Source: Halomonas meridiana (GTDB taxonomy: Bacteria; Pseudomonadota; Gammaproteobacteria; Pseudomonadales; Halomonadaceae). Taken from it: 64,000 bases of DNA. The translations under genes and the position numbers were made by a program. Of the stretch, positions 48,967-59,064 are shown piece after piece (the stretch's first letter is position 1; every line of letters begins with the position of its first letter). The DNA lies in NCBI RefSeq assembly GCF_009846525.1, contig NZ_CP024621.1, positions 2,294,001-2,358,000 on the forward strand. Direction: 5' to 3'. Below the pieces are notes generated by a model. That model saw only the letters and a list, made by a program, of their open reading frames with translations. It was not told where the DNA came from and did not search any database.

Positions 48967-49905
48967 TCATGACGCAACGCTCGGCGCGATCGCCGTCTGC
49001 AAAATCCGCATGACCAGGGTGTCGAAGTCGATACCCGCATGGGCAGCCGCTTGCGGAACGAGGCTATGATCGGTCATGCCCGGCACCGTGTTCACTTCGA
49101 TGAGCCAAAACTGCCCAGCTTTGTCCCGCATGACGTCGATGCGTCCCCAGCCCTGACCGCCTACCGCGACAAACGCTTCTTTACAGAGCGCTGCCAAAGA
49201 CTGCTCCTCCTCATCGGACAAGCCGCAGGGCAAGTGGTATTGGGTGGTATTGGCGATGTATTTGGCTTCATAGTCATAGAAACCGCCCGGCACCTCGACG
49301 CGAATGGCGGGCAAGACATCATCTCCCAGCAGCGCCACGGTGTACTCATCACCGACGACGAATCGCTCGGCCATGACACGCGCATCGAACTTGGCCGCTG
49401 CCGTATACGCCGATCGCAGCTCCTCTTGGCTTTTGACGATACTGATGCCCAAGGTAGAGCCTTCATGCACCGGTTTGACCATCATTGGCAGGCCGAGCTG
49501 CTCAACCACGGCGGCCCAGTCGGCGTGCTCGCTGAGCATGATGCATTCCGGCGTGGGCAAGCCCACGGCCTGCCACACTTGCTTGGTACGCTGCTTGTCC
49601 ATCCCCAACGCGGAGGCCAGTACGCCGCTGCCGGTATAGGGCAGGCCTAGCAGCTCGAGTGCCCCTTGCAAGGTTCCGTCTTCGCCGCCGCGACCGTGTA
49701 GCGCAACGAACACTGCGCTGGGTGCCAAACGCTCGAGTCCAGCGAGGCCACCCTCTTTAGGGTCGTAGCCGATCGCATCCACACCCTGACGCTTTAGGGC
49801 AGCCAAAATCGCTGCGCCGCTTTTGAGAGACACCTCTCGCTCGGCAGAGGTGCCGCCATACACGACGACGACACGGTCCAAGGAACCGACTTGCCCCCTG
49901 TTCAT
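48967..49905 (-). CDS. ddl: D-alanine--D-alanine ligase
   Basis: ATP-grasp enzyme that makes D-Ala-D-Ala for peptidoglycan. The 312-residue protein has [57 protein letters not shown] and [18 protein letters not shown]. The ATG start overlaps the murC stop by 4 bases. This is the copy in the dcw cluster, equivalent to ddlB. Confidence 0.95.
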   Translation of the reverse strand: MNRGQVGSLDRVVVVYGGTSAEREVSLKSGAAILAALKRQGVDAIGYDPKEGGLAGLERLAPSAVFVALHGRGGEDGTLQGALELLGLPYTGSGVLASALGMDKQRTKQVWQAVGLPTPECIMLSEHADWAAVVEQLGLPMMVKPVHEGSTLGISIVKSQEELRSAYTAAAKFDARVMAERFVVGDEYTVALLGDDVLPAIRVEVPGGFYDYEAKYIANTTQYHLPCGLSDEEEQSLAALCKEAFVAVGGQGWGRIDVMRDKAGQFWLIEVNTVPGMTDHSLVPQAAAHAGIDFDTLVMRILQTAIAPSVAS

Positions 49906-51371
49906 AGCGCCACCTCGTCTAGCGCCAGCTTGGCCTGAGCCAAACGTAGCGAAATACCGCCCACATCCCCAGCGCCCTGAGTAATCAAGATATCACCCGG
50001 CCGCAGCACGTTAGTCAGCAAGGCGGGCAGTTCATGCTTGTGCTCGACAAAGAGCGGGTCGACTTCCCCGCGCTGTCGGATGGAGCCTGCCAACGTGCGC
50101 CCTTCTGCCCCAGGCAGTACGGCCTCGCCCGCGCTGTACACATCCAGCAGCACCAGCGTATCCACCTGAGAGAGCACGCGTACGAAATCCTCGTATAGAT
50201 CCCGAGTGCGGCTATAGCGGTGAGGCTGGTAGAGCATTACCAGACGGCGGTCGGGCCAGCCGGCTCGCACTGCCTGAATCACCATGTCGACTTCACGGGG
50301 ATGGTGGCCATAGTCGTCCACCAGCATGATCTCGCCGCTCCCCGACGGTGCTGGAAAGTGGCCGTGTACCTGAAAACGGCGCCCCACGCCTGCAAATCCG
50401 GTCAGTCCCCGCTGAATCGCCTCATCGCTGACGCCTGCGTCCGTCGCCACCACGATCGCCGCCATGGCGTTGAGCGCATTGTGTCGTCCTGGCATGGCCA
50501 AGCGAATAGCCAGCGGCGCGGCATCGCCGGGGCGCAGCGCGGTGAACGAGACCTCTCCCCCCTGCTGCGAAAAGTCGACGATGCGATAGTCGGCATCTTC
50601 GTCGAAGCCATAGGTGACGAACTGTCGCTTCACCTGCTCACACAGGCCACGCACGTGGGGGTCGTCGATACACAGCACCGCCAGCCCGTAGAACGGCAGA
50701 TTGTGCAAGAATTCGATGAACGTGCTTTTTAGCCGCTCGAAGTCACCGCCATAGGTCGCCATGTGGTCGGCATCGATGTTCGTCACGATCGAAACCATGG
50801 GCTGCAGGTGCAGGAACGACGCGTCGGATTCATCGGCCTCGGCCACAAGGTAGTCGCCCTCACCCAAGCGGGCGTTGGCACCGGCACTAGTGAGCTTACC
50901 CCCAATCACGAACGTCGGATCCAACCCCCCTTCCGCTAGCAGCGTGGCCGTCAAGCTGGTGGTGGTGGTTTTGCCATGGGTGCCCGCCACGGCAATGCCA
51001 TGGCGAAAGCGCATCAGCTCTGCCAGCATTTCAGCACGACGCACCACCGGCACGCGGTGCTCATGGGCCCAGCGTATTTCAGGGTTGGCATCGTCAATCG
51101 CACTGGACACCACGACCACGTCGGCTCCCTGGACATGCGCTTCCGCATGACCGATCGCCACGTTGACACCGCACTGGCGCAGACGCTCTACCACGGCGGA
51201 CGCTTTCATATCGCTACCGCTGACTTGGTAACCCTGGTTCGCCAATACCTCGGCGATACCGCACATGCCTGCACCACCGATACCCACGAAATGCAGCCGC
51301 TGAATACGACGCATGCCGGGGCCGGCAGGGCGTGCGCCCCGCGGCGACAGGTTAGTCACTGAATCGGTCAC
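49902..51371 (-). CDS. murC: UDP-N-acetylmuramate--L-alanine ligase
   Basis: Adds L-alanine to UDP-MurNAc. The 489-residue ligase has an N-terminal [20 protein letters not shown], the ATP site [12 protein letters not shown] and the C-terminal [14 protein letters not shown]. The GTG start at 51371 overlaps the murG stop (GTGA), so translation is coupled. Standard dcw order murG-murC-ddl. Confidence 0.96.
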   Translation of the reverse strand: MTDSVTNLSPRGARPAGPGMRRIQRLHFVGIGGAGMCGIAEVLANQGYQVSGSDMKASAVVERLRQCGVNVAIGHAEAHVQGADVVVVSSAIDDANPEIRWAHEHRVPVVRRAEMLAELMRFRHGIAVAGTHGKTTTTSLTATLLAEGGLDPTFVIGGKLTSAGANARLGEGDYLVAEADESDASFLHLQPMVSIVTNIDADHMATYGGDFERLKSTFIEFLHNLPFYGLAVLCIDDPHVRGLCEQVKRQFVTYGFDEDADYRIVDFSQQGGEVSFTALRPGDAAPLAIRLAMPGRHNALNAMAAIVVATDAGVSDEAIQRGLTGFAGVGRRFQVHGHFPAPSGSGEIMLVDDYGHHPREVDMVIQAVRAGWPDRRLVMLYQPHRYSRTRDLYEDFVRVLSQVDTLVLLDVYSAGEAVLPGAEGRTLAGSIRQRGEVDPLFVEHKHELPALLTNVLRPGDILITQGAGDVGGISLRLAQAKLALDEVAL

Positions 51372-52465
51372 GCAGTTTCTCCTTGCTTTACCAAACCCAA
51401 ACAGCCGTCGGCAAGACGCTCGGTGGCATCTAAATGAGCAGCCTGGCGCGCCTTCGACGCCATGGTCGCGAGCCTGTCAGGGTCCAATAATTCATCTAGT
51501 AATTGGGTTAAACGCTCAGGCGTCAGCGCGGACTGAACCACACACTGCGCCGCTCCCGCCTTGACCAACACATCGGCATTGACTCGCTGATGGTCATCGA
51601 CGGCAAAGGGAAAAGGCACCAACAGCGCCGGTTTGGCGGCAGCCGCCAACTCTGCCACCGTTAATGCCCCCGCACGGCATACCACCAAATCCGCCCAGGC
51701 ATAGGCCGCTGCCATATCATCAATGAACGGGCTGACATCGGCGACGATGCCATGTTCCGTGTAAGCTTGCGCCGTCGCGACATCGCGCTCTTTACCGGCT
51801 TGGTGGCGAACGTCAGGACGCCGCTCTGGCGGTAGCGCGGCCAGTGCCGGGGGCAGCCGCTCGTTGAGAGCAACTGCTCCCAAGGAGCCACCCACTACCA
51901 GCAGCCTGAGCGGCCGCCCCACCAGATCCGACACCTGCTTGGGATGCTCCCCTAGCGCCGCGATCTCATCACGCACGGGGTTACCAATGACGACAGCCCG
52001 CTGGCCGAACGCATCGTCGAAGGCGGCGTAGGTACGCGTCGCCAGGCGCGACAGCACTTTGTTGGTCAGACCCGCCACGGCGTTCTGTTCGTGAATCACG
52101 AGCGGCACCCGCGACAGCCACGCCGCTAGCCCGCCAGGGCCGCTGGCGAAACCGCCAAGCCCCACGACGACGTCCGGCTTGAAACGCTGAATGATACGCC
52201 GCGCCTGCAATACCGCCTTGGAAAGATTCATGGGCGCTTTGCACCAGCCAACGAGCCCTTTACCTCTTAGCCCTTGAATGGCGATGGTGTGCAGCGGAAT
52301 ACCGGCTTTGGGCACCAACTGATTTTCGATACCGCGCGGGCTCCCGAGCCATTCCACGTCGACACCCTTGGCTTGTAACGCATGCGCTAACGAAAGCGCA
52401 GGAATGACGTGCCCACCGGTCCCCCCGGCCATGATCAATATCCGTCGACGTGAGTTGGTCGCCAC
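51368..52465 (-). CDS. murG: UDP-GlcNAc:lipid I N-acetylglucosaminyltransferase
   Basis: Makes lipid II from lipid I at the inner face of the membrane. The 365-residue GT-B enzyme shows [46 protein letters not shown] and a late [14 protein letters not shown]. The start is GTG at 52465, with AAGGAG upstream. It follows ftsW by 18 bases. Confidence 0.96.
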   Translation of the reverse strand: MATNSRRRILIMAGGTGGHVIPALSLAHALQAKGVDVEWLGSPRGIENQLVPKAGIPLHTIAIQGLRGKGLVGWCKAPMNLSKAVLQARRIIQRFKPDVVVGLGGFASGPGGLAAWLSRVPLVIHEQNAVAGLTNKVLSRLATRTYAAFDDAFGQRAVVIGNPVRDEIAALGEHPKQVSDLVGRPLRLLVVGGSLGAVALNERLPPALAALPPERRPDVRHQAGKERDVATAQAYTEHGIVADVSPFIDDMAAAYAWADLVVCRAGALTVAELAAAAKPALLVPFPFAVDDHQRVNADVLVKAGAAQCVVQSALTPERLTQLLDELLDPDRLATMASKARQAAHLDATERLADGCLGLVKQGETA

Positions 52466-52483
52466 AAACGGCTCCTTGAGTGA

Positions 52484-53680
52484 TTACGATAAACGTGGTT
52501 CTCGACGCGCACGATAAGGGGTCGGCGTACGTCGCGGGCGGTGGCGAGTTTCCGCATCGACCCGTAGCAGCAGCCCGATCATCATACCGGTCACCAAGAG
52601 GCTAGAACCGCCGTAACTGATGAGTGGCAATGTGAGGCCTTTGGTCGGCAACAGACCAGAGCTCACCGCCATATTAATGAACGCTTGAGCAGCGACGATA
52701 AAACCAATCCCATAGCTGACGTAGGCACCGAACAGATGACCTGCCAGCTCTGCCCGACGGCCTACCCACATCGCGCGTACGATGAACAGGGTAAACAGCA
52801 GCACCATGGCAATGGCGCCAATCATGCCCAGCTCTTCGGCCACCACGGCAAAAATGAAATCCGTATGCGCTTCCGGCAAATAGTGAAGCTTTTGGACACT
52901 GTTGCCCAACCCCGTGCCGGTGACGTGGCCACGGCCAAACGCAATCAGCGCCTGGGTCAACTGATAGCCAGTGGCAAACTGATCCGCCCAAGGGTCGAGG
53001 AAGCTGGTCCAGCGCGCCAAGCGGTAAGGCTCCATCACGACCATCATGACCGCGCCAAACCCTAACACGCCACCGCTACCAACCAGCAGCGTCAGCGACG
53101 CACCGCTCATCATCAGCATGCCAATGACACAAACGGTGTAGACCACCATGCCGCCGAAGTCTGGAGCAAGAAATAGCAGACTCGCAGGCACCGCCAGAAC
53201 GGCCAAGGGCCGCCACATGGTAAACGCCCGCTGACGCAACTCGTAGGTAAAACGCGACATAAATGCCGCCATGTAGAAGATCAAACCGATTTTCGCCAAC
53301 TCCGAGACCTGCAAACTCGGTAGCGGTCCTGGCAGTGAAATCCAGCGCTTACTGCCGTTCACTTCCTGACCGATGATCAGCACCACTACCAGCATGAAAA
53401 TACTGACGAGCAGAATGAGCGCCGCATTCTGGCGCCAAAGCTCCAGGGGCACGCACAGCATGAACAGGCAAGCCGCCATCGCCAACACCAAAAAAATGCC
53501 GTGCTGCCGGGAGTAGTGGTAGCTATTCTCCAGAAGTCCTATCGAGGCAGAGCTGACCATGACCCAGCCCAATCCCGCCAGCGCCACGACGGCCAAGACC
53601 AGCCAGATATCACAGGGCAGATGCTGAGTCGTCAAGGCAGCGCGCAAGCGCTGAATACGGCTAACGGACGCATCGCTCAT
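52484..53680 (-). CDS. ftsW: Septal peptidoglycan polymerase FtsW
   Basis: SEDS-family glycosyltransferase that works with FtsI at the division site. The 398-residue protein has about ten membrane helices, including LVLAVVALAGLGWVMVSSASIG, and conserved SEDS segments GSKRWISLPG, EAHTDFIFAVVAEELG and PLISYGGSSLL. The C-terminal tail is basic. The start at 53680 overlaps the upstream murD stop by 4 bases. Confidence 0.96.
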   Translation of the reverse strand: MSDASVSRIQRLRAALTTQHLPCDIWLVLAVVALAGLGWVMVSSASIGLLENSYHYSRQHGIFLVLAMAACLFMLCVPLELWRQNAALILLVSIFMLVVVLIIGQEVNGSKRWISLPGPLPSLQVSELAKIGLIFYMAAFMSRFTYELRQRAFTMWRPLAVLAVPASLLFLAPDFGGMVVYTVCVIGMLMMSGASLTLLVGSGGVLGFGAVMMVVMEPYRLARWTSFLDPWADQFATGYQLTQALIAFGRGHVTGTGLGNSVQKLHYLPEAHTDFIFAVVAEELGMIGAIAMVLLFTLFIVRAMWVGRRAELAGHLFGAYVSYGIGFIVAAQAFINMAVSSGLLPTKGLTLPLISYGGSSLLVTGMMIGLLLRVDAETRHRPRRTPTPYRARREPRLS

Positions 53681-55056
53681 ATCGTCAACTCATTACGTTT
53701 GCGCGCCACCCACTGACGAAAGACATCGCCACGGGCTTGGTAATTCGCGAATTGATCCAGGCTGGCACAGGCGGGAGACAGCAGCACACAATCACCGGGC
53801 TCGGCCATGGCAAAGGCGACTTCCATGGCCTGCGTCAAGTGCTCGACCCGCTCCACGGGCAGTGCCCCTGCCAGCGTTTCCATCAAACGAGGCGCATCGG
53901 TGCCAAACACGATCGCCGCACGGGCACACTCAGCAAGTGGAGCCGTTAGGGGCGTAAAGTCAGCGCCCTTACCCACGCCCCCCGCCAGCAGGATAAGCTT
54001 TCCATCGAGAGTGGGACCAATACCGTTGATGGCCGCCAACGTGGCCCCAACGTTGGTTCCTTTGGAATCATTGACCCAACGGACCCCGTTAATATCGGCG
54101 ATCCATTCGCTTCGATGGGGCAAACCCGCGAATGCTCGCAGGGCACGACACATCTCCTCGCGACCGAAGCCTAACGCGTTTCCCATCGCCAGTGCAGCCA
54201 ACGCATTGGCATAATTATGCCGACCCGCCATCTGAAGCTCGTCAGCCGCCAACCAAGGCGTCTGCCCCTGCATCAACCACCAGCGTCCCTGGCGCTCGTC
54301 GAGCCCCCAGGACTGGCCGGTGGGTGGTTCACTGCGGAAGTAGTCGACGCGGTCGAGCATCGGCTCTGGCCACGTCTGGGCATCGTCTGCGTTCACCACG
54401 GCGTGCGCGGCGCCCAGGAAGATGCGCTGTTTGGCCTGACGGTAACCCGCCAAGTCGCCGTGCCGATCCAGATGGTCGTCGCAAAGATTCAAAAACGCCA
54501 CCGATGCAGCGCCTAGCCACGGGGTCGTTTCTAGCTGAAAACTGGATAGCTCCAGAATGTAGAGGTCAGCGTCAGGCTGCTGCGCCAACAGATCGAGCGC
54601 AGGTGTCCCTAAATTGCCCCCCACCGCGGCCTCGATTCCCGATGCAGCGGCCATCTCGCCGAGCAGCGTGGTGACGGTGGATTTGGCATTCGACCCGGTA
54701 ATCGCGGCAATGGGTGCCTTGACGGCACGCTTGAACAGGGCAATTTCACCCACGAGCATCGGGTCACCGGTGGCCGGATTGTGACGATCCAGCAACCCGT
54801 CCAAACCTGCCGTCCGAGGGTCGACCCCCGGACTGATGACGACCTCGTAAGCCTCGCGCATATCCAGCAGCGTCAAGGCACCACAATGTACGTGGACACC
54901 AGGGTGCGCTTGCTGAAAGGCTTCGAGTCCCGGCGGGGTCTCGCGGGTATCCGCCACCATGAACGGCCTACCCAACTGGGTAAGATGACGGCAAATGGCC
55001 TGACCAGAAACTCCTAGTCCGACGACCACCGTAAATCCGTTGGGTACCTGCACCAT
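53677..55056 (-). CDS. murD: UDP-N-acetylmuramoylalanine--D-glutamate ligase
   Basis: Adds D-glutamate to UDP-MurNAc-L-Ala. The 459-residue protein has VVGLGVSGQAICRHL, ATP site AAITGSNAKSTVTTLLGEM, GGNLGTPALDLL and VNDSKGTNVGAT, with LLSPACASLDQFANYQARG near the end. The length is normal. It overlaps ftsW by 4 bases and follows mraY by 54 bases. Confidence 0.96.
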   Translation of the reverse strand: MVQVPNGFTVVVGLGVSGQAICRHLTQLGRPFMVADTRETPPGLEAFQQAHPGVHVHCGALTLLDMREAYEVVISPGVDPRTAGLDGLLDRHNPATGDPMLVGEIALFKRAVKAPIAAITGSNAKSTVTTLLGEMAAASGIEAAVGGNLGTPALDLLAQQPDADLYILELSSFQLETTPWLGAASVAFLNLCDDHLDRHGDLAGYRQAKQRIFLGAAHAVVNADDAQTWPEPMLDRVDYFRSEPPTGQSWGLDERQGRWWLMQGQTPWLAADELQMAGRHNYANALAALAMGNALGFGREEMCRALRAFAGLPHRSEWIADINGVRWVNDSKGTNVGATLAAINGIGPTLDGKLILLAGGVGKGADFTPLTAPLAECARAAIVFGTDAPRLMETLAGALPVERVEHLTQAMEVAFAMAEPGDCVLLSPACASLDQFANYQARGDVFRQWVARKRNELTI

Positions 55057-55110
55057 GTGGCTCCTTCTGCCTTGTGCTAAAGGCGGGCTTACCGCCTATC
55101 GGGTCTCGAC

Positions 55111-56193
55111 TTATCGCAATTTCAAAGTGGCGAGGCCAAGTAGGACTAGCACCACCGTGATGATCCAGAAGCGTACGATGACCCGAGGCTCTGGCCACCC
55201 CTTTAGCTCGTAGTGGTGGTGCAGTGGGGCCATACGGAAGATACGGCGTCCGGTGAGCTTATAGGAGCCCACCTGCAGGATCACGGAGACAGTTTCCAGC
55301 ACGAAAATACCGCCCATGATGAACAGTACGATCTCTTGACGAACGATGACTGCCACCACGCCAAGCGCCGCGCCCAGCGCCAGGGCACCGACATCCCCCA
55401 TGAACACTTGGGCGGGATAGGTGTTGAACCACAGAAAGCCAAGACCGGCGCCAGCAATGGTGGCGCAAAAGACCGCCAGCTCACCGGTGCCGTGAATGAA
55501 AGGAATATGCAGATAGTTCGCAAACACCGCGTTGCCGCTAGCGTAGGCAAAGACCGACAGCCCCATGGCCACGAGCACGGTCGGCATGATCGCCAAGCCA
55601 TCCAAGCCATCGGTGAGATTGACGGCATTCGAGCTGCCTACGATCACGAAGTAGCTCAGCACGATATAAAACACGCCCAGCGGAAGCGCGACGTCCTTGA
55701 ACATGGGAATGAGCAGGCTGGTTTCTGCAGGCGTGGCGGCCGTTACGTAGAGCACCACGGCCGCTCCAATCCCCACGACCGACTGCCAGAAGTATTTCCA
55801 ACGTGCCGGCAGGCCACGGGGATTCTTCTCGACCACTTTACGGTAATCATCGACCCAGCCAATCGCACCAAATCCGAGCGTCACCAGCAGCACGACCCAC
55901 ACGTAGTGGTTGGTCAAGTCGCCCCAGACCAGTGTACTAATAGCAATTGCCAACAGAATCATGGCCCCGCCCATCGTCGGGGTACCCGCTTTGGAGAGAT
56001 GCGACTGGGGGCCGTCATCCCGCACTGCTTGCCCAATTTGGCCTTCCACCAACCGGCGAATTACCCACGGGCCCAACCAGAGGCAGAGCATGAGTGCGGT
56101 GAGCGCGGCCAAAATAACGCGCAGTGTCAAATAGTTAAAAACTTGAAACGTTGACTGGTATTGGGCTAAGAAATTCGCCAAATGAAGTAACAT
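55111..56193 (-). CDS. mraY: Phospho-N-acetylmuramoyl-pentapeptide transferase
   Basis: Makes lipid I from UDP-MurNAc-pentapeptide and undecaprenyl phosphate. The 360-residue protein has about ten membrane helices and the catalytic regions [42 protein letters not shown] and [17 protein letters not shown] 56193. It follows murF by 9 bases. Confidence 0.97.
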   Translation of the reverse strand: MLLHLANFLAQYQSTFQVFNYLTLRVILAALTALMLCLWLGPWVIRRLVEGQIGQAVRDDGPQSHLSKAGTPTMGGAMILLAIAISTLVWGDLTNHYVWVVLLVTLGFGAIGWVDDYRKVVEKNPRGLPARWKYFWQSVVGIGAAVVLYVTAATPAETSLLIPMFKDVALPLGVFYIVLSYFVIVGSSNAVNLTDGLDGLAIMPTVLVAMGLSVFAYASGNAVFANYLHIPFIHGTGELAVFCATIAGAGLGFLWFNTYPAQVFMGDVGALALGAALGVVAVIVRQEIVLFIMGGIFVLETVSVILQVGSYKLTGRRIFRMAPLHHHYELKGWPEPRVIVRFWIITVVLVLLGLATLKLR

Positions 56194-56202
56194 GAACGGC
56201 GT

Positions 56203-57558
56203 TTACCTTGTGTCATCCGCGCGCAGTGCAGCGATGACCGTTTCCATGCCAGCACTACGCGACCCTTTCACCAGCAGTGTGGTGTGGGGTGGAAGAGTAT
56301 TAATAACATGACGCACCAGCGTCTCGTGATCGTCAAAATGCTGCCCGCGACCAAAGGCATCCGAGGCGGCCCGGGCTGCCTCGCCGTACGTCAATAGCGC
56401 ATCGATGCCCAGCGACGCCGCGTAGCGGCCAATCTCGGCATGGAGGGCTTGCGATTCGTCCCCCAACTCCCCCATCGCTCCTAACGCGCACCAGCGCGGC
56501 GCTGGAAAGCTGGCCAGGGCATCCAGTGCAGCTTTCACCGCGCCAGGATTGGCATTGTACGTGTCATCCAACAGCGTAGTGTGGCGTAACCCGGCAACCA
56601 CGCTCAGACGCCCGGACAGCGAGGTCAAACCGCTCAACCCGGTCACCACGTCCTGCGGTGGCACGCCCAGCGCCAGTGCCGCTGCCGAGGCAGCCAGGGC
56701 ATTGCTGACGTTATGCCTGCCAATGAGCGGCAGTTGAACGTCGCCGAGAGGCTGACCATGGGCAATAAGCGTGAAAGCATACCGCCCCTGAGAGTCGCAG
56801 GAAAGTGCCCGAGCGTGAACGTCCGCATCCTCGTGTAAGCCATAACTTACACAACGCCGCGGAGCGGCGCAGGCCGACCAAAAAGCGTAGTAATGATCGT
56901 CTCGGTTGATGATGGCCGTGCCATGGGCGTCGAGGCCCGATAAGATCTCGCTTTTGGCCTGTGCAATCTGCCCCATGCCACCAAATTCCCCTACGTGTGC
57001 ACCGGTCACATTCGTCAGGATGGTCACTTGCGGGGCGGTGAGCTGGCTCGTCCAAGCAATTTCGCCAAGATGATTCGCTCCCAGCTCGATCACGCCCGCC
57101 TGATGCTCTTCGGAGAGACGCAGCAGCGTTAGCGGAGCACCGATATCGTTGTTGAGATTACCCGTTGTCGCCAGCACCTTCCCTAACGGTGCCAGCAGGG
57201 CAGCGGTCATCTCTTTCACCGTGGTCTTGCCGCTGTTACCGGTGACCGCCACGAGCGGCAGGCTAAACCGTCTGCGCCATGCTTTGGCCAATAGCCCTAG
57301 CCCCAAGCGGGTATCCGAGCACAACAGTTGCGGCATGGCGCTATCCACACGCCTCTCTACGAGCGCGGCGGCGGCTCCTTGCGCTCTTGCCTGTTCCACG
57401 AACGCATGACCATCGAAGCGCGGCCCCTTCAAGGCGATGAACAAGCAGCCCGGAACGATGTTGCGCGTATCGGTCACGATGGCTGACACCCGCTGCTCTG
57501 CAAGTTCTGGCGGCACAGGGCTCCCCAGCGCGGTAGCCATTTCTGCCAACGTCCACAT
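56203..57558 (-). CDS. murF: UDP-N-acetylmuramoyl-tripeptide--D-alanyl-D-alanine ligase
   Basis: Adds D-Ala-D-Ala to complete the pentapeptide. The 451-residue ligase has ATP site VTGNSGKTTVKEM, the conserved DDTYNANPGAVKAALDAL and a late LVKGSRSAGMETVI. ATG at 57558 overlaps the murE stop (TGATG) and has AGGAG 7 bases upstream; GTG at 57561 is also possible. Confidence 0.96.
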   Translation of the reverse strand: MWTLAEMATALGSPVPPELAEQRVSAIVTDTRNIVPGCLFIALKGPRFDGHAFVEQARAQGAAAALVERRVDSAMPQLLCSDTRLGLGLLAKAWRRRFSLPLVAVTGNSGKTTVKEMTAALLAPLGKVLATTGNLNNDIGAPLTLLRLSEEHQAGVIELGANHLGEIAWTSQLTAPQVTILTNVTGAHVGEFGGMGQIAQAKSEILSGLDAHGTAIINRDDHYYAFWSACAAPRRCVSYGLHEDADVHARALSCDSQGRYAFTLIAHGQPLGDVQLPLIGRHNVSNALAASAAALALGVPPQDVVTGLSGLTSLSGRLSVVAGLRHTTLLDDTYNANPGAVKAALDALASFPAPRWCALGAMGELGDESQALHAEIGRYAASLGIDALLTYGEAARAASDAFGRGQHFDDHETLVRHVINTLPPHTTLLVKGSRSAGMETVIAALRADDTR

Positions 57559-59048
57559 CACGCGGCTCCTCGCGTAGCAAGCGCGTCGCGCACCTGCTCG
57601 TCGTCTTGGAAGGCATGACGTACGCCATCGATCTCTTGATATGCTTCGTGCCCTTTGCCGGCCACGAGAATGACATCCTCTGGCGCGGCCTGATGTACCG
57701 CGTGGCGGATGGCTTGGCGGCGGTCACCGACTTCATCGACCGTGGCACGCCCGGTAAAGCCGGTGAGAATCTGTTGGCGAATGTGCGCCGCCGACTCACC
57801 GCGCGGATTGTCATCGGTCACCACGATCCGGTCTGCCAGCTGCTCTGCCACGCTGGCCATTTCGGCGCGCTTGCCGGTATCGCGCTCGCCTCCACAGCCA
57901 AACAAGCACCATAGCTTACCCTGACTGCCCAAATGGGCACGCAACGCACCCAATGCACTTTGTAGTGCATCTGGGGTATGGGCATAATCCACCACCACAC
58001 TGGGCGCGTGTTCACCACCGAAGCACGCCATACGCCCCGGCACCGGCGAAAGCGTTGTCGCAGCCTCGAACAGAGCGTCCAACGACTCCCCCAACCCGTA
58101 CAGCACGGCGATGGCCAGCAGCACATTGTCCAGATTGAAGCGGCCCATGAGTCCTAGCTGCAGCGCTTTCTCACCGTCTGGAGTCGCAATCAACGCCTGC
58201 TGCCCGAGAGCATGCGGCTGCCAATCCAACACCCGTAGCGTCACGGCTTCATCACTGCCGGTCGCCAACACACGCACGCGCTGATCGCACCCGGCCAGCA
58301 TCAAGCGGGCCAGGGGGTCGTCACCGTTCACAACGGCCAGGGTCAACTCTGTCCGACGAAAGAGCTTGGCCTTCGCCGCCGCATAAGCGGCCATGCTGCC
58401 GTGGTAATCCAAGTGATCCCGAGTCAGGTTGGTAAACACGCCAACGTTCACGTCCACCGCATCCAAGCGCTGCTGATCCAACGCGTGGGAAGAGGCCTCC
58501 AGCGCGACCCGTTTGACGCCCTGGCGTGCCAGTTCACCTAGCGTCGATTGCAGCGCCAGCGGTCCTGGTGTCGTCAACCCGCTCTCCGACAGCTTCCCTG
58601 GACGTCCCACGCCTAAGGTGCCGATCACACCGGCGGGCGTTCCCAAGCGTTCGCTGAGCTCAGCAACGTAGTGGGTCACCGAGCTCTTACCGTTGGTTCC
58701 CGTGACCGCAATGATCTCAAGTCCGCTCGGCACGTCAAATAACGTACGCCCCAGCTCCCCCAGGCGTAGCGACAAATGCGGCAAAAACAGCACGCGCCCG
58801 TCCAGGCTCACGTCGCTCTCTTTGGTATGCGCCAGCACCAGGGTAGCCCCACTGGCCAACGCCTGCTCGATATACGCTCGGCCATCACTCTGACTGCCGG
58901 GCACGGCAACGAACACATCGCCTGCCTGGAGCTTGCGAGAATCGGTGATCAGATGAAGCTGCCGAGGTAGGTCAGGCAGGGCCGGCAGTTCGGCGCTCGG
59001 CCATACGTGGTGCAACGCTTTCCGTAACTGATCTGGGCATATGGTCAT
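57558..59048 (-). CDS. murE: UDP-MurNAc-L-Ala-D-Glu--meso-diaminopimelate ligase
   Basis: Adds the third residue of the stem peptide. The 496-residue protein has ATP site VTGTNGKSSVTHYVAEL and VALEASSHALDQQRL. The specificity motif DNPR (VVTDDNPRGESAAHI) predicts meso-diaminopimelate and not lysine. ATG 59048 has AAGGAGATGGC before it. It overlaps murF. Confidence 0.96.
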   Translation of the reverse strand: MTICPDQLRKALHHVWPSAELPALPDLPRQLHLITDSRKLQAGDVFVAVPGSQSDGRAYIEQALASGATLVLAHTKESDVSLDGRVLFLPHLSLRLGELGRTLFDVPSGLEIIAVTGTNGKSSVTHYVAELSERLGTPAGVIGTLGVGRPGKLSESGLTTPGPLALQSTLGELARQGVKRVALEASSHALDQQRLDAVDVNVGVFTNLTRDHLDYHGSMAAYAAAKAKLFRRTELTLAVVNGDDPLARLMLAGCDQRVRVLATGSDEAVTLRVLDWQPHALGQQALIATPDGEKALQLGLMGRFNLDNVLLAIAVLYGLGESLDALFEAATTLSPVPGRMACFGGEHAPSVVVDYAHTPDALQSALGALRAHLGSQGKLWCLFGCGGERDTGKRAEMASVAEQLADRIVVTDDNPRGESAAHIRQQILTGFTGRATVDEVGDRRQAIRHAVHQAAPEDVILVAGKGHEAYQEIDGVRHAFQDDEQVRDALATRGAA

Positions 59049-59064
59049 GCCATCTCCTTAAACA

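Noticed and set aside
55213..56154. 313-codon open frame antisense to mraY
   Set aside because: It mirrors the conserved mraY frame, has no family features and is explained by high GC codon bias.
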